Of a stretch of DNA of 64,000 bases, positions 62,083 to 64,000 are shown one piece after another. Every line of letters begins with the position of its first letter. Position 1 is the stretch's first letter. Source of the DNA: Yeosuana aromativorans (GTDB taxonomy: Bacteria > Bacteroidota > Bacteroidia > Flavobacteriales > Flavobacteriaceae); the NCBI RefSeq assembly GCF_014646655.1, contig NZ_BMNR01000001.1:688572-752571 (forward strand), in the 5' to 3' direction. The notes below the pieces were generated by a model. The model made no database searches and was not told the DNA's origin. It saw only the letters and a program-made list of their open reading frames with translations. The position numbers and the translations under genes were made by a program.

Positions 62083-63781
62083 TTTCGTTTATATCTTTTA
62101 TGTCCCTTAATTTTAATTGCAAACTTACGTTGCCCTGCCATTCGTTTTCATCAATGGAATAGACCGCTTTAAATGGTTTTTTATCAGAAATTATATCATA
62201 TTTATCGCCCATACCAAAACCTATGGCTACTAAGCTGTTTGACTGCGGTTGTTTGACCGTTATTCGTAAATGGGTTTTATCCTCTCCAACACATTTACCA
62301 TAGCCTGTGTCCTGCAAATGATCCGTCATAAAAACAGGTGTCATGTTTTGGGGTCCAAAAGGGGCAAATTGTTTAAGAATTCTATAAAATTTTGGTGTTA
62401 TATCTTTTAAATCAATTTGGGCATCAATCTTAATTTCAGGAACCAATAATGATCTATCAATGGTTTTGGAAACTTCATCTTCAAAAGCTTGCTTAAAGGC
62501 TTGATAATTTTCTTCTTTTAGGGTCAATCCAGCCGCATATTTGTGTCCGCCAAACTGTTCAATGTGCTCACTGCAAGCCTCCAAAACATTATAAATATCA
62601 AAATCCCTTACAGAACGGGCTGATGCCGCTAGCTTGTTGCCGCTTTTGGTAAATACCAATGTTGGTCTGTAATACGTTTCCGTTAATCTGGAAGCGACTA
62701 TCCCTATAACGCCTTTGTGCCAATCTTCTTGATACACAACTGTGGTAAGATTATGTTCCTCTTTATTTTCTATGATTTGATTTAAGGCCTCTTCGGTTAT
62801 GCGTTTATCTTCTTCGCGCCTATCCGAATTATAATCATCAATCTCTTTGGCATGCAGCAGCGCTTTTTCATAGTCTGTTTCAACCAACAAAGTTACCGCA
62901 TAATTGCCATGTTTCATACGCCCTGCGGCATTGATTCTGGGCGCCACAATAAAAACCACATCGGTTATGGTCAGTTCTGTTTTATGGACTTGCTCTAGTA
63001 TAGCTTTGATACCTGGTCTTGGGTTGCTGTTGATAACCTGCAATCCAAAATAAGCCAGCACCCTGTTTTCACCATTAATAGGAACTATATCGGCGCCAAT
63101 AGCCGTAGCAACCAAATCAAGATACGCAACTAAATCTTCAACTGTTTGTCCATCTTTGGAAGCTAGCGCTTGAATCAGTTTAAACCCAACACCACAGCCG
63201 CATAATTCTTCATAAGGGTAGTTACAATCGTCTTGTTTGGGGTCTAAAACAGCGATTGCATTGGGTACCTCACTACCCGGTCTATGATGGTCACAAATAA
63301 TAAAATCGATGCCTTGTTCTTTTGCATAGGCCACTTTTTCAACAGCCTTTATACCACAATCCAAAGCAATAATAAGCGTGAAGTCATTTTCTAAAGCAAA
63401 ATTGATGCCTTTGAGTGAAATACCATAACCTTCATCATATCTGTTTGGAATATAGGTGTAAACCAGAGGGTATTTGGTTTTTAAGTATGAAGCTATTAAT
63501 GCAACAGAAGTAGTTCCATCTACATCATAATCACCATACACCAAAATATTTTCATGATTGGCAATGGCTTGTTCAATGCGAGCAACGGCCTTGTCCATAT
63601 CTTTCATCAAGAACGGATTGTGTAAATCATTTAAACTCGGCCTAAAAAATTTTTTGGCTTCATCAAACGTTTCAATGCCTCGTTCTAAAAGCAAGGTTGC
63701 CACAACAGGATCTACTTGAAGGGCGTTTTGTAAGGCTTCAATTTTTGATGAATCGGGTTGTTGCTTAAGTGTCCAGCGCAT
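62072..63781 (-). CDS. recJ: Single-stranded-DNA-specific exonuclease RecJ
   Basis: 569 residues. The DHH phosphoesterase core is complete: VYGDYDVDGTTSVALIASYL, IALDCGIKAVEK, FIICDHHRPGS and VAPRINAAGRM. The DHHA1 domain with QFGGHKYAAGLTL near residue 405 follows, then the OB-like domain. It degrades single-stranded DNA 5' to 3' in recombination and mismatch repair. The addAB-like genes elsewhere in the window would act in the same repair network. Confidence 0.95.
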   Translation of the reverse strand: MRWTLKQQPDSSKIEALQNALQVDPVVATLLLERGIETFDEAKKFFRPSLNDLHNPFLMKDMDKAVARIEQAIANHENILVYGDYDVDGTTSVALIASYLKTKYPLVYTYIPNRYDEGYGISLKGINFALENDFTLIIALDCGIKAVEKVAYAKEQGIDFIICDHHRPGSEVPNAIAVLDPKQDDCNYPYEELCGCGVGFKLIQALASKDGQTVEDLVAYLDLVATAIGADIVPINGENRVLAYFGLQVINSNPRPGIKAILEQVHKTELTITDVVFIVAPRINAAGRMKHGNYAVTLLVETDYEKALLHAKEIDDYNSDRREEDKRITEEALNQIIENKEEHNLTTVVYQEDWHKGVIGIVASRLTETYYRPTLVFTKSGNKLAASARSVRDFDIYNVLEACSEHIEQFGGHKYAAGLTLKEENYQAFKQAFEDEVSKTIDRSLLVPEIKIDAQIDLKDITPKFYRILKQFAPFGPQNMTPVFMTDHLQDTGYGKCVGEDKTHLRITVKQPQSNSLVAIGFGMGDKYDIISDKKPFKAVYSIDENEWQGNVSLQLKLRDIKDINEIDG

Positions 63782-63803
63782 GAAACATGTAGTTTTTAAG
63801 AAC

Positions 63804-64000
63804 TTATTTTTTGTGAAAATAGGTCTCTACTTTTAAATCGGCAAACTGGCGGAACATTTCCATAACACCGCAGTATTTTTCAACTGATAAGTCAACGGCT
63901 TTTTGAAGTTTACTTTCTTTGAGGTCTGACCCAAAAAAATGAAACGCCATGGTTACCTTATCATAATATTTTGGGTGTTCTTCTGTAAGATTGGCATCTA
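63804..64000 (-). CDS. OsmC family protein, C-terminal part only
   Basis: The visible frame (65 codons) reads DANLTEEHPKYYDKVTMAFHFF and KAVDLSVEKYCGVMEMFRQF before the stop at 63804-63806; its start lies outside the window. The active-site-type Cys in KYCGVMEMF and the general pattern fit the OsmC/Ohr superfamily, thiol peroxidases against organic hydroperoxides. The gene lies upstream of recJ on the same strand, 22 bp away. Confidence 0.75.
   Translation of the reverse strand, partial: DANLTEEHPKYYDKVTMAFHFFGSDLKESKLQKAVDLSVEKYCGVMEMFRQFADLKVETYFHKK

Overview
The window is AT-rich chromosomal DNA from a member of the Bacteroidota, almost certainly the family Flavobacteriaceae. Evidence: many genes are preceded by the Bacteroidetes -7 promoter box TANNTTTG; there is a complete moxR/bat (aerotolerance) operon; a conserved small protein sits between rnc and pyk; an OmpA protein carries thrombospondin type 3 repeats; and many lipoproteins have short Cys-anchored signal peptides. 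No insertion sequence, phage, plasmid gene, rRNA operon or CRISPR array is visible. Nearly all of the sequence is ordinary core genome; the unusual material lies between the genes.

Layout. 1-3.3 kb: truncated beta-hydroxyacid dehydrogenase, a lipoprotein with two related halves, gpsA, and a conserved hypothetical gene. 3.3-9.6 kb: a four-gene RND drug-efflux operon led by its own MarR/GbsR-type repressor, with a likely operator over the promoter. 9.6-12.4 kb: pheS, a conserved hypothetical gene, cvpA and a beta-carbonic anhydrase, with a nested-palindrome intergenic element beside pheS. 12.4-22.2 kb: moxR, a DUF58 gene, a membrane protein, batA, batB, batC, an inserted four-helix-bundle (S23) gene, batD and batE, with repeat-rich spacers. 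22.3-32.6 kb: a DUF4382 lipoprotein, a short-chain dehydrogenase, an AlbA_2/Schlafen-like protein, an ALDH7-type aldehyde dehydrogenase, an isoaspartyl peptidase, small enzymes and dinB. 32.7-38.4 kb: pyk, the small gene, rnc, fabF, acpP, then purN and an RNase H. 38.4-44.7 kb: M1 peptidase, PfkB kinase, purF and sodA. 44.8-54.3 kb: addA-like, kbl, ompA, addB-like and an alpha/beta hydrolase. 54.3-64 kb: hybrid histidine kinase, tRNA-Ala(GGC), a universal stress protein, a MATE transporter, two tiny coupled membrane proteins, queD, lpxH, an MFS exporter, recJ and a truncated OsmC-family gene.

Most notable find. The 499-bp gap between purF and sodA holds two tandem copies of a ~70-nt transcription unit. 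Each copy has a -7-like box, then exactly 4 bases, then a 46-base conserved segment with one substitution, then an intrinsic terminator whose stem is kept but whose loop differs. Upstream of the first copy are four head-to-tail 20-bp units in perfect register, two helical turns each, ending 10 bp before the predicted start. Two degenerate units occupy the same register upstream of the second copy. This looks like a pair of sibling small RNAs under an array of phased regulator sites. A 12-base match to the array motif recurs as an inverted pair upstream of the hybrid histidine kinase at 56.7 kb.

Start codons were moved from the longest reading frame to the position best supported by homology, signal peptides or promoter position. 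All functional calls come from reading motifs by eye; no database search was run.
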